The translations under genes and the position numbers were made by a program. A DNA stretch of 24,739 nt from CAYYYA01 sp964517065 (lineage in GTDB: Bacteria; Patescibacteriota; Patescibacteriia; UBA1558; 2-01-FULL-52-15). The notes under the pieces were generated by a model, which had not been told where the DNA came from, did no database searches, and saw only the letters and a program-made list of their open reading frames with translations. Within the stretch, counting starts at the first letter, position 1. Every line of letters begins with the position of its first letter. Where the stretch lies: contig CAZFBK010000011.1 of the NCBI GenBank assembly GCA_964517065.1, positions 1 to 24,739 on the forward strand, given 5' to 3'. Of the stretch, positions 6,582 to 13,078 are shown piece by piece.

Positions 6582-9440
6582 ATGTCATTCCAAACCAGAC
6601 ACCTCTCAACCTCGAACTATCAGCCTTCCCATTCAGAACGCACACCTCAACATCAACGCCCTCGCTCCGGTCGGTCGGTCTGGCGTTTCATCGGCAGGTT
6701 TATCAAAAAAACCTGGCCCGTCTTTATCGTTTTGTTTTTGGTAGGAGCGATCGGCTTAGTTGGTGCTTTTGCTTGGTATTCACGCGACCTGCCTGATCCG
6801 AATAAAATCATTGACCGCAGTGTGGCTCAGAGCACCAAGATTTATGATCGTACCGGTGAACATTTATTATATGAAATCCATGGAACTCAGAGACGCACCG
6901 TGATTGAACTGAAGGATATCCCTACCTACGCGATCAAAGCGACGATAGCTATCGAAGACAAAACCTTCTACGAACATCAGGGATTCAACCTGCCACGCAT
7001 TATCAAATCTGTTCTCTACGATATTGTCACTGGCAGCAAGGCGCAAGGGGGGTCTACCTTAACCCAACAGTTTGTCAAAAACGCCATCCTGACTAACGAA
7101 AAGGCTATCTCCCGTAAGATCAAGGAGTTGGTTTTGTCTTATCAGATTGAACAAAAATTCAGCAAGGATGATATTCTCAAGTTATATTTCAATGAAATTC
7201 CTTATGGTTCAACTGCCTACGGTATAGAGTCTGCCAGCGGTATTTACTTCGGTAAGTCTGCTAAAGATTTGACCTTGGCTGAAGCCGCTATCCTCGCCGC
7301 TCTTCCACAGGCACCGAGCTATTATTCTCCTTATGGTCCGCACAAAGACGATTTGATCAATCGTCAGCACTTGGTTCTGAAGCTGATGCGTGAACAAGGC
7401 TATATTACTAGTGACCAAGAGAAGCAGGCCGAATCAGAAAAAATTGTTTTCAAAACAAAGCGTGAAGATATTACCGCTCCTCATTTCGTCTTCATGATAA
7501 AAAGCCAGCTAGCCGAACGCTATGGCGACCGCTTGGTAGAACAAGGCGGTCTGAAAATCACCACCACATTGGATTGGGAAAAACAACAACTAGCTCAGCA
7601 AACTGTTGATGAGCTCACGCCACAACTGAAAGATAAATACGGCGCCAATAATACCGGTCTGGTGACCATTGATGTTGGTAGCGGTGACGTCCTCGCTCTG
7701 ATCGGATCGAAAGATTTCTTCGATGACAGTATCGATGGTCAAGTCAATGTCGCAACAGCTAGTCTTCAGCCGGGCAGCTCGTTCAAACCGTTTGTCTACG
7801 CTGAAGCTTTTACCAAAGGATATAATCCCCAAACCGTACTCGTAGACGCTGAGACTTCCTTCTCCAACGGCGGCGCAGACTATCGTCCCCGTAACTATGA
7901 TGGTAAAGAGTACGGCCCTGTCAGTATTCGCCAGGCTCTCGCTGGGTCATTGAATATACCAGCAGTTCAAGCCTTGTATTTGGCAGGTGTAAAAAATGTC
8001 ATCGACCTAGCACACAAGATTGGCTATACCACGTTAAACGATCCTGACCGTTACGGTCTATCGCTGGTGCTGGGTGGCGGCGAAGTACGACTCATCGAAC
8101 ACACTAATGGTTTTGCTGCTTTAGCTCGTGACGGTGTGACTCAACCGTACTACACCGTGCTGAAAGTTGAGGATGCTAAGGGTAATGTACTGGAAGAAAA
8201 AGAAACACCCAAGCAAACACGCGTCCTTGATAAACAGGTTGTCCGCCAGATCACCAGCATCCTCACTGATAATGAGGCCCGCAGCTATATCTTCGGCGCC
8301 AATAATTATCTGACCTTATCTGGTCGTCCAGTAGCAGCCAAGACTGGTACGACTAATGATTATCGTGACTCTTGGCTCCTTGGTTACACGCCGCAGTTGG
8401 TTACCGGAGTCTGGGTTGGTAATACTGACCACTCACCGATGAATAAAGGTACTGGAGCCAATGCCGCTGGACCTATCTGGCAACGGTATATGAATCGTAT
8501 TCTCCAGGCTTACCCCAGTGTCGGCTTCCCTGCTCCAGATCCTGTCACTTGTGACAAGATCATGGTCTGCGGTAAACCATATAATGAAAAAACGGTTCGT
8601 ATGGATAGTCTGACGAACTTACCTGCTACTGCCAACACACCACCGGATCAAATCCGCGAGCAAAACTTCAAAGAGCTTCACTCTATCTTGCATTACGTCG
8701 ACAAAGATAGCCCTCTTGATCCTAGTTACCCCTCGAATCCCAACGATGATCCGCAATATCATCTCTGGGAAGACGCGGCTACGCGTTGGGGTAGTGCTCA
8801 TGACTTTGTCACCAGTATCCCTGGTGATGATCAGCAATTCCATGCACCTGAGAACACTCCAACTGTCAGCTGGTCACAGCCAGCACAAAACCAAACTATC
8901 AGCACACCTGAGCTAACATTAAGTGTAGACGCGCAGGCTAAGCGCGGTATTATTAAAGTTGACTTCTATCTGGATAACCAATATCTTGGCACAGCCAATA
9001 GCGCTCCTTATACTATCACTTCACCAGTGCAAAGTGGTTGGAAGAATGGTCAGTATACCTTACGTGCTTCTGCCTATGACGACGTTGGTAATACTCAGTC
9101 AGCTAATATCACTATCACTTTAAATGTTGCTAAGACGCAGCTCAACTATAAATTATTATGGCTGACACCGGAGCCAAGCCAAAACTATACCGTTGGTTCC
9201 TGGCCCAAAGAACTAAGCGTCTCGGTAGATAAACTGGATAAAATTAAAAAGCTAGACTTCTACTATCTCTATAATAATCAAAGTCAGTTTGTAGCTGCTA
9301 CTGATATTCTGACAGACAAAAAAATCAGCGTGACTTGGACACCGCCGACTGCTCCTGGAGTCTATAAATTTTACGTAGTTGTCACTGACATCTTCGGCGG
9401 TGTGACCGCGACGGATGAGGTTGCGGTTTCGCTACAGTAG
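6582..9440 (+). CDS. Class A penicillin-binding protein (transglycosylase/transpeptidase) with Ig-like tail
   Basis: This 952-residue bifunctional murein synthase polymerises lipid II and cross-links stem peptides. A polar N-terminus of about 45 residues precedes one membrane helix (about 46-66). The GT51 domain follows, with the catalytic-Glu motif EDKTFYEHQG near residue 125 and GGSTLTQQ. The transpeptidase has SSFK (Ser399, Lys402), SLN (456-458) and KTGT (587-590), so all three active-site motifs are intact. The last 200 or so residues form one or two Ig-like beta modules (VDFYLDNQYLGTANSAPYTI region), a common extension in wall-bound enzymes. The ATG has no SD. The gene lies behind inverted-repeat copy 1, which may control it. 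It is longer than typical PBP1A mainly because of the C-terminal tail. Confidence 0.95.
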   Translation: MSFQTRHLSTSNYQPSHSERTPQHQRPRSGRSVWRFIGRFIKKTWPVFIVLFLVGAIGLVGAFAWYSRDLPDPNKIIDRSVAQSTKIYDRTGEHLLYEIHGTQRRTVIELKDIPTYAIKATIAIEDKTFYEHQGFNLPRIIKSVLYDIVTGSKAQGGSTLTQQFVKNAILTNEKAISRKIKELVLSYQIEQKFSKDDILKLYFNEIPYGSTAYGIESASGIYFGKSAKDLTLAEAAILAALPQAPSYYSPYGPHKDDLINRQHLVLKLMREQGYITSDQEKQAESEKIVFKTKREDITAPHFVFMIKSQLAERYGDRLVEQGGLKITTTLDWEKQQLAQQTVDELTPQLKDKYGANNTGLVTIDVGSGDVLALIGSKDFFDDSIDGQVNVATASLQPGSSFKPFVYAEAFTKGYNPQTVLVDAETSFSNGGADYRPRNYDGKEYGPVSIRQALAGSLNIPAVQALYLAGVKNVIDLAHKIGYTTLNDPDRYGLSLVLGGGEVRLIEHTNGFAALARDGVTQPYYTVLKVEDAKGNVLEEKETPKQTRVLDKQVVRQITSILTDNEARSYIFGANNYLTLSGRPVAAKTGTTNDYRDSWLLGYTPQLVTGVWVGNTDHSPMNKGTGANAAGPIWQRYMNRILQAYPSVGFPAPDPVTCDKIMVCGKPYNEKTVRMDSLTNLPATANTPPDQIREQNFKELHSILHYVDKDSPLDPSYPSNPNDDPQYHLWEDAATRWGSAHDFVTSIPGDDQQFHAPENTPTVSWSQPAQNQTISTPELTLSVDAQAKRGIIKVDFYLDNQYLGTANSAPYTITSPVQSGWKNGQYTLRASAYDDVGNTQSANITITLNVAKTQLNYKLLWLTPEPSQNYTVGSWPKELSVSVDKLDKIKKLDFYYLYNNQSQFVAATDILTDKKISVTWTPPTAPGVYKFYVVVTDIFGGVTATDEVAVSLQ

Positions 9441-9450
9441 ATTGTAATTA

Positions 9451-9524
9451 CCCCTCCTTACTAAGGAGGGGATTCAGGGGAGGTGATAATCACCCCACCT
9501 CTCCTCCCCTTAGTAAGGGGAGGT
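9451..9524. repeat. CCCCTCC...GGAGGGG palindromic repeat, paired copies
   Basis: Two head-to-head copies: CCCCTCCTTACTAAGGAGGG with a GATTCAGGGGAGG extension (9451-9485), and the inverse ending CCCCTTAGTAAGGGGAGG (about 9491-9524). Together they could form one long stem-loop. Single copies occur at 12456, 16045, 22192 and 23749. Placed between convergent genes, it may also slow transcription from both sides. Confidence 0.75.
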
Positions 9525-9545
9525 AAACACTTCTCCAAACTGTAT

Positions 9546-11443
9546 CTAACTCACCGCTATCTGCTGTCTCCACAGCGCTGCATATAATCCGCCGGCCTTA
9601 ATCAATGATTCGTGGGTGCCTGTTTCTATGACGGCGCCCTTTTCTAAAACAAATATTTTCTGCGCGTGAGCAATCGTTGAGAGACGGTGAGCCACCATAA
9701 TAGTCATGACATTTGGACGTACTTTTTCGATAGTACGGATAGTCTCGGTGATGGCTTGCTCAGTGATAGAATCAAGNNNNNNNNNNNNNNNNNNNNNNNN
9801 NNNNNNNNNNNNNNNNNNNNNNNNNNNNNNNNNNNNNNNNNNNNNNNNNNNNNNNNNNNNNNNNNNNNNNNNNNNNCTTTTTCGATAGTACGGATAGTCT
9901 CGGTGATGGCTTGCTCAGTGATAGAATCAAGACTACTGGTAGCTTCGTCGAAGATGATGATTTCCGGCTGGCGGAGCAGTGCCCGAGCTATCGCCAGACG
10001 CTGTTTTTCGCCTCCAGATAGTTTAATTCCGTTCTCACCTATCTTCGTGTCCAAACCCTTGCCGCCACGCTCTAGTAGTGAATCTGCGGCTGCTAGCTTC
10101 ATAGCTTCCAGACACTCTGCATCAGTAGCTTCCGGCCGGACAAATAATAGATTTTCTCTGAAAGTACCAGCGAAAAGCTGAGTATCTTGGGATACCAAGC
10201 CGATGCGTTGGCGCAGCTGATCGAAATCAATCTGTTTGCTGTCTTGGCCGTTAAATAATAGTTTACCACTACTCGGTTGATAGAGACCGACCAATAATTT
10301 AATCAGTGTTGATTTACCAGAGCCAGAAGGTCCGACCAATGCCACCGTTTCTCCTGCTTTGACCGTCAGATCAATGCCTTTGATGGTTTTTTGTTCCGCT
10401 GCGTTGTAAGAAAACTCGACGTTTTGGAAATCAACAGACTCAATAGCCCCAACGGTAATAGGATGCTCAGGCTTCGGTGCCGATGGTGTGGCCAAAAGTT
10501 CGCTCAACTGCTCGTTGCTAGCGCGCGTCTCCTGATATTGTTGTGCCACAGTACCAAGCTCTGACAACGGGTTGAAGATAAAGAAGGAATATATATACAA
10601 ACTAAAGAATTGTCCCAGTGTGATGTCGCCATTGAAGATCAACCACATCATCAAGAGTAATAATCCTGAACGTAGAGCATTAATAGTTGTACCTTGAACG
10701 AAGCTGTACATTCGAACCATGCGAACCTTCTTCAACTCCAGCTGTAAAATACGTTCATTCACCATGTTGAGACGATCGATTTCTTGTTGCTCCAAACCCA
10801 AACTCTTCACCAACTCAACGTTGCGGATTGTTTCTGTTGTTGAGCCGGCCAGCTCGGCTGTCTGTGCTACGATGGTACGCTGAATACCTTTAATCTTCCT
10901 AGTAATAACAAACGCGGTGAAACCAACGATTGGAATTAACATAAAATACACTAAACCAACTGCCCAATGGACAAAGAAAGCATAACCAAGGACAAAAACA
11001 ATACCAACCAATGAGAAAAATCCAATGTTAATCATACTGGTAATCAAGGTCTGGTTATCAGCACGAACTTTTTGCAGCTTCAAGAGGATTTCACCTGAGC
11101 GTCTATCTTCAAATACCTGGTAAGGTAGTGAGAATGAATGTCCCACGCCGCGTGCGTACATAGCGGTACCGATACGCTGCACAATTACATTGACGTAGTA
11201 GTCTTGGAAATTTTTGGCAATACGAGAAACCAGAGCCACACCAACAGAAGCTAGTAATAACAAACCAACACCACTGATGAATTCTGAGCGAGTCAAAGTT
11301 GAAGCCTTACTGGCATAGCCATCAATAATCATTCTGAAGATCTGCGGATCAAGAAGTGAGAAGATCTGATTGATCGCGGCCAATACCAAGGCGGCGACCA
11401 AGAGCTTCCTGTGCTGTTTAAGATAAGTAAATATGAGTTTCAT
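9546..11443 (-). CDS. ABC transporter, fused permease/ATPase (MsbA-like), interrupted by an assembly gap
   Basis: This half-transporter has an N-terminal six-helix exporter domain (about residues 1-300) and a C-terminal ATPase. Walker A is GPSGSGKST, the signature LSGGEKQRLA, and Walker B IIIFDEATSSLDS. The H-loop VAHRLSTI is encoded on the far side of the gap. The family exports lipids, peptides or drugs as dimers; the substrate is unknown. As written, 100 N at 9777-9876 break the frame. The same 55 bases lie on both sides (9722-9776 and 9877-9931), so removing 155 positions gives a continuous 580-residue protein ending at TAG (9546-9548). The gene is therefore probably intact. The start is the ATG read from 11443, without an SD. 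Confidence 0.9.
9722..9931. other. Assembly gap of 100 N flanked by an identical 55-base overlap
   Basis: Positions 9722-9776 and 9877-9931 are identical. The 100 N between them (9777-9876) are a conventional scaffold spacer. The two contig ends overlap and should be merged; the ABC transporter frame is restored exactly when one copy and the N are removed. Confidence 0.93.
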
Positions 11444-11469
11444 AGGTTATTACTATACGCGATAGCCGA

Positions 11470-11508
11470 GGAAAAAGGAAGAGGCCCAGACGAACGTTCG
11501 TCTGGGCC
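11470..11508 (-). terminator. Terminator after the three-gene tRNA-like unit
   Basis: A perfect 26-base palindrome at 11483-11508 (arms of 13, GGCCCAGACGAAC on the plus strand). On the minus strand it is followed by TCTTCC and a run of T. A second, smaller hairpin (11522-11530 with 11536-11544) touches the CCA end of the first tRNA. Confidence 0.8.
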
Positions 11509-11541
11509 AAAATATGGCGAGCCATAAACCTTTATGGTTTG

Positions 11542-11619
11542 TGGCGAGGCTGGCGGGATTTGAACCCACGACCTCCCGATTGAATTTTCGGGCGTTCTGA
11601 CCAGCTGAACTACAGCCTC
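11542..11619 (-). tRNA. tRNA-Glu-like, anticodon read as UUC, abnormal 8-base loop
   Basis: Acceptor GAGGCTG pairs perfectly with CAGCCTC, followed by G73 and an encoded CCA. The D stem GTTC/GAAC and T arm GTGGG-TTCAAAT-CCCGC are canonical. The anticodon stem CCCGA/TCGGG encloses eight bases, AAATTCAA, instead of seven. Counting from the 3' side gives anticodon UUC (Glu, compatible with G73), but position 33 is then A instead of the near-universal U and there is an extra A. Counting from the first U would give UCA (opal). The body clearly is a tRNA; the isotype is uncertain. It is the last gene of a three-gene minus-strand unit. Confidence 0.75.
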
Positions 11620-11629
11620 GCTGAAATAT

Positions 11630-11737
11630 TGGGGCGGACGACAGGACTCGAACCTGCGACCCTTCGGATCATGTTCGCTCTCAGTAGGTGTCCTGAGAAC
11701 TGTTTCCGAATGCTCTACCGGGCTGAGCTACATCCGC
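11630..11737 (-). tRNA. tRNA-like gene with a 38-base anticodon loop (about 31-base insertion)
   Basis: Acceptor GCGGATG pairs with CGTCCGC, followed by C73 and an encoded CCA. The D arm GCTC/GAGC, variable loop GGGTC and T arm GCAGG-TTCGAGT-CCTGT are canonical. The anticodon stem TTCGG/CCGAA (11706-11710 with 11663-11667) encloses 38 bases instead of seven. The extra sequence folds as TCTCAG/CTGAGA, with a possible outer GTTC/GAAC pairing. No cut that leaves seven bases restores U33, so anticodon and isotype cannot be assigned. It could be an intron-like insertion, a tRNA-like RNA with a non-decoding role, or a decayed gene. The insertion is far too short for a group I intron. Confidence 0.65.
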
Positions 11738-11747
11738 TTCAAAATTG

Positions 11748-11820
11748 TGGGGCTGGTAGGGTTCGAACCCACGACCTCCTAGCCGCGGGCCAGGCGCTCT
11801 CCCAACTGAGCTACAGCTCC
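11748..11820 (-). tRNA. tRNA-Ala-like, anticodon CGC by position, C33 and A3-C70
   Basis: The body closely matches bacterial tRNA-Ala: TAGCTCAGTTGGGAGAGCGC in the D region and GTGGG-TTCGAAC-CCTAC in the T arm. Acceptor GGAGCTG faces CAGCCCC, so the pair 3-70 that is G-U in tRNA-Ala (the main AlaRS identity element) is A and C here. The anticodon arm CCTGG/CTAGG encloses CCCGCGG, which by position gives CGC (Ala) but with C33 instead of U33. No CCA is encoded. It is the first gene after the promoter at 11850-11878. Charging by AlaRS is doubtful without G3-U70. Confidence 0.7.
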
Positions 11821-11849
11821 ATCTAAACCAAGGTACGCATAAGAATCGC

Positions 11850-11878
11850 ATCTTAATCCATGGACAAAATAGTGTCAA
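11850..11878 (-). promoter_or_regulatory. Promoter of the three-gene tRNA-like unit
   Basis: On the minus strand, TTGACA (11873-11878), a 17-base spacer and TAAGAT (11850-11855). The predicted start is about 20 bases upstream of the tRNA-Ala-like gene. Confidence 0.65.
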
Positions 11879-11883
11879 GATGT

Positions 11884-11918
11884 AAAGAAAAGAGGCCTAA
11901 GCGAACGTCGCTTAGGCC
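11884..11918 (-). terminator. Terminator after the fourth tRNA-like gene
   Basis: GGCCTAAGCGA (11894-11904) pairs with TCGCTTAGGCC (11908-11918) around a three-base loop. The minus strand continues TCTTTTCTTT. It closely resembles the hairpin at 11483-11508 in its flanks (GAGGCC before, AAAAT after) and in the central GAACG. Confidence 0.75.
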
Positions 11919-11925
11919 CAAAATG

Positions 11926-11997
11926 AATTGCCAAGAGGACTCGAACCTCTGACTCGAACTGCAGACGCAGCCTGCTCTCCCTCTGAGCTATGGCAAC
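11926..11997 (-). tRNA. tRNA-like gene, Cys-like acceptor (U73), disrupted anticodon arm
   Basis: Acceptor GTTGCCA pairs with TGGCAAT (a G-U at the first pair), followed by U73, a typical tRNA-Cys discriminator. D stem GCTC/GAGC and T arm AGAGG-TTCGAGT-CCTCT are canonical. Between base 26 and the T stem lie 22 bases, the normal number. Yet the normal register gives GGCTG facing AGTTC, which hardly pairs, and a loop CGTCTGC with G33. Shifting the register gives GGCTG/CAGTT with a six-base loop. A Cys anticodon GCA cannot be placed in a proper loop. No CCA is encoded. Own promoter and terminator are present, so it is likely transcribed. Confidence 0.6.
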
Positions 11998-12011
11998 ACG
12001 AGTATAGTGTG

Positions 12012-12040
12012 AGCATAAGAAAAACCAGTTAGCTTGTCAA
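12012..12040 (-). promoter_or_regulatory. Promoter of the fourth tRNA-like gene
   Basis: On the minus strand, TTGACA (12035-12040), a 17-base spacer and TATGCT (12012-12017). The predicted start is about seven bases before the tRNA 5' end. It is divergent from the promoter at 12047, with only six bases between the two -35 boxes. Confidence 0.6.
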
Positions 12041-12046
12041 ATAGGT

Positions 12047-12075
12047 TTGACAACTAAGTTGGTTCGTATTAAATT
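12047..12075 (+). promoter_or_regulatory. Promoter of the 78-codon orphan gene
   Basis: TTGACA (12047-12052), a 17-base spacer and TAAATT (12070-12075), the same -10 as cassette A. The predicted start near 12082 gives a short leader of about 33 bases. Confidence 0.65.
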
Positions 12076-12114
12076 AGTGTGTAATTCGCTCATTACCATC
12101 AACCAGGAGGACAT

Positions 12115-12351
12115 ATGTTCTTCGTTTTATACTTCACACCCGACAAGCCCAATTGGTGTGCTGCTGGTATCAATCGCGACGAGATCGACGCCTTGGTGCG
12201 TGTCACTGGTCTCACCTACTCCAAGTCGATGGCGATATCCTCACAGACCGCACATGATTTTGATTTTGAATTTCTCGCTGAAGCTGTGCGCGCTATTGAA
12301 GGAGGACACGCCAAGGCCTACTTGTTGGGCGATGCGAGGAAAACTCTCTGA
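12115..12351 (+). CDS. Small orphan protein, 78 aa
   Basis: A 78-residue protein beginning MFFVLYFTPDKPNW, with a mixed helical pattern (FEFLAEAVRAIEGG) and no recognisable domain or membrane helix. The start is firm: AGGAGGA at 12105-12111 is one of the best SDs in the window, four bases before ATG. A 116-codon frame from 12047 overlaps it in another phase but would begin in the -35 box and is rejected. The gene stands alone between a TTGACA/TAAATT promoter and a strong terminator, divergent from the tRNA-like genes. Function unknown. Confidence 0.75.
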   Translation: MFFVLYFTPDKPNWCAAGINRDEIDALVRVTGLTYSKSMAISSQTAHDFDFEFLAEAVRAIEGGHAKAYLLGDARKTL

Positions 12352-12381
12352 TGTCGGCATCGCGCCGAGACGTAAACCAAC

Positions 12382-12417
12382 ACGAGACCCAAGGTAACAA
12401 CCAAGGGTCTCGTTTTA
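12382..12417 (+). terminator. Rho-independent terminator of the 78-aa gene
   Basis: ACGAGACCC (12382-12390) pairs perfectly with GGGTCTCGT (12405-12413), followed by TTTTAATTTT. Confidence 0.88.
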
Positions 12418-12455
12418 ATTTTGTTTAAAGATTTGGCTTCTACATCCACCCCGCA

Positions 12456-12510
12456 CCCCTCCTTTTAAAGGAGGGCCTGCCTGCCGGACAGGCAGGGATT
12501 CAGGGGAGGA
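12456..12510. repeat. CCCCTCC/GGAGGG repeat with a nested GC-rich hairpin
   Basis: CCCCTCCTTTTAAAGGAGGG (12456-12475) is followed by CCTGCCTGCCGGACAGGCAG (12476-12495) and then the usual GATTCAGGGGAGGA end. In the other copies the last part follows directly, so the central piece, itself a hairpin (CTGCC/GGCAG), looks like an insertion. Nothing else is seen in 12418-12589. Confidence 0.65.
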
Positions 12511-12589
12511 TAGGAACTATCCTGTAACCTTCTAACCCATGTCTCTTAAATTACATCTATTCAACCACACACTTTCGTACATCTATGTA

Positions 12590-13075
12590 TTATGTGACAA
12601 TAATTTTTATATCTTTTGTTAAGTCCTCAGCTGATACCTCCACAATCTCGACGGGACTAACCGACTCCTCACTTCTACATTGAGTACCAACTGGTTCATC
12701 AAACCCTTCTTTTTTTAAAACATATACAAAACCTTTTTTATCTTTTGCTCTATCTAGAAGATTTTGTGTGCTTTCAAAATGAACTATACCGTCTTCAATA
12801 CCAAACCTGCTTGTTGAATCGCCCTCCACGCCCGTGGTGTTTATAAGGGCTCTAAATATTGCTACATCTGCAAAGGGTGTAGCAAAAACAGCCGGACTTC
12901 CATCTTTTTCCATTTCCTTTGTTTTGGAATTTTCGTTCTCTGCTTGTCTTGGTTCAAGATTCTTAATAGCCTCTGGTGAACCATGAAAAACAAAAATTCC
13001 TTCTTGTTCTAACCTTAGAAGTTTATCTCTACCTTTTTCTTTTTGTTCAGTGTTAGCTACCAGTTCAAAAGGCAT
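12590..13075 (-). CDS. Putative ADP-ribosyltransferase-like (ART-fold) protein
   Basis: A 161-residue soluble protein. Residues 27-45 read IFVFHGSPEAIKNLEPRQA. A Lys/Glu-rich linker follows, then SPAVFATPFADVAIFRAL, and later GFVYVLKKEGF, with a C-terminal EESVSPVEIVEVSAEDL. The order H-G-S/T, a Pro-rich Arg segment, an (V/F)(Y/F)AT-x-x-x-x-A block and a late Glu with V-x-P resembles ART-fold proteins; this is pattern recognition, not a database result. The ATG lies three bases after the dnaN stop on the same strand, so it is probably co-transcribed with the sliding clamp. It is more AT-rich than dnaN. A defence, toxin or DNA-modification role is possible but unproven. Confidence 0.5.
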   Translation of the reverse strand: MPFELVANTEQKEKGRDKLLRLEQEGIFVFHGSPEAIKNLEPRQAENENSKTKEMEKDGSPAVFATPFADVAIFRALINTTGVEGDSTSRFGIEDGIVHFESTQNLLDRAKDKKGFVYVLKKEGFDEPVGTQCRSEESVSPVEIVEVSAEDLTKDIKIIVT

Positions 13076-13078
13076 AAC

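Noticed and set aside
9451..9524. CRISPR array
   Set aside because: Palindromic repeats are dispersed singly or in inverted pairs with no regular spacers and no cas genes in the window.
9687..10181. ORFs containing X across the N gap
   Set aside because: They are artefacts of translating the N run; the minus-strand ABC transporter explains this DNA.
11668..11705. Group I intron in the tRNA-like gene
   Set aside because: 38 loop bases are far too few for a group I intron and no catalytic core is present.
11629..11878. ORFs of 65 codons on both strands over the tRNA cluster
   Set aside because: They are translations of tRNA genes; peptides such as GLEPATLRI are typical tRNA shadows.
12047..12397. 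116-codon ORF overlapping the 78-aa gene
   Set aside because: Its start lies in the -35 box and it runs into the terminator stem; the 78-aa frame has a strong SD.
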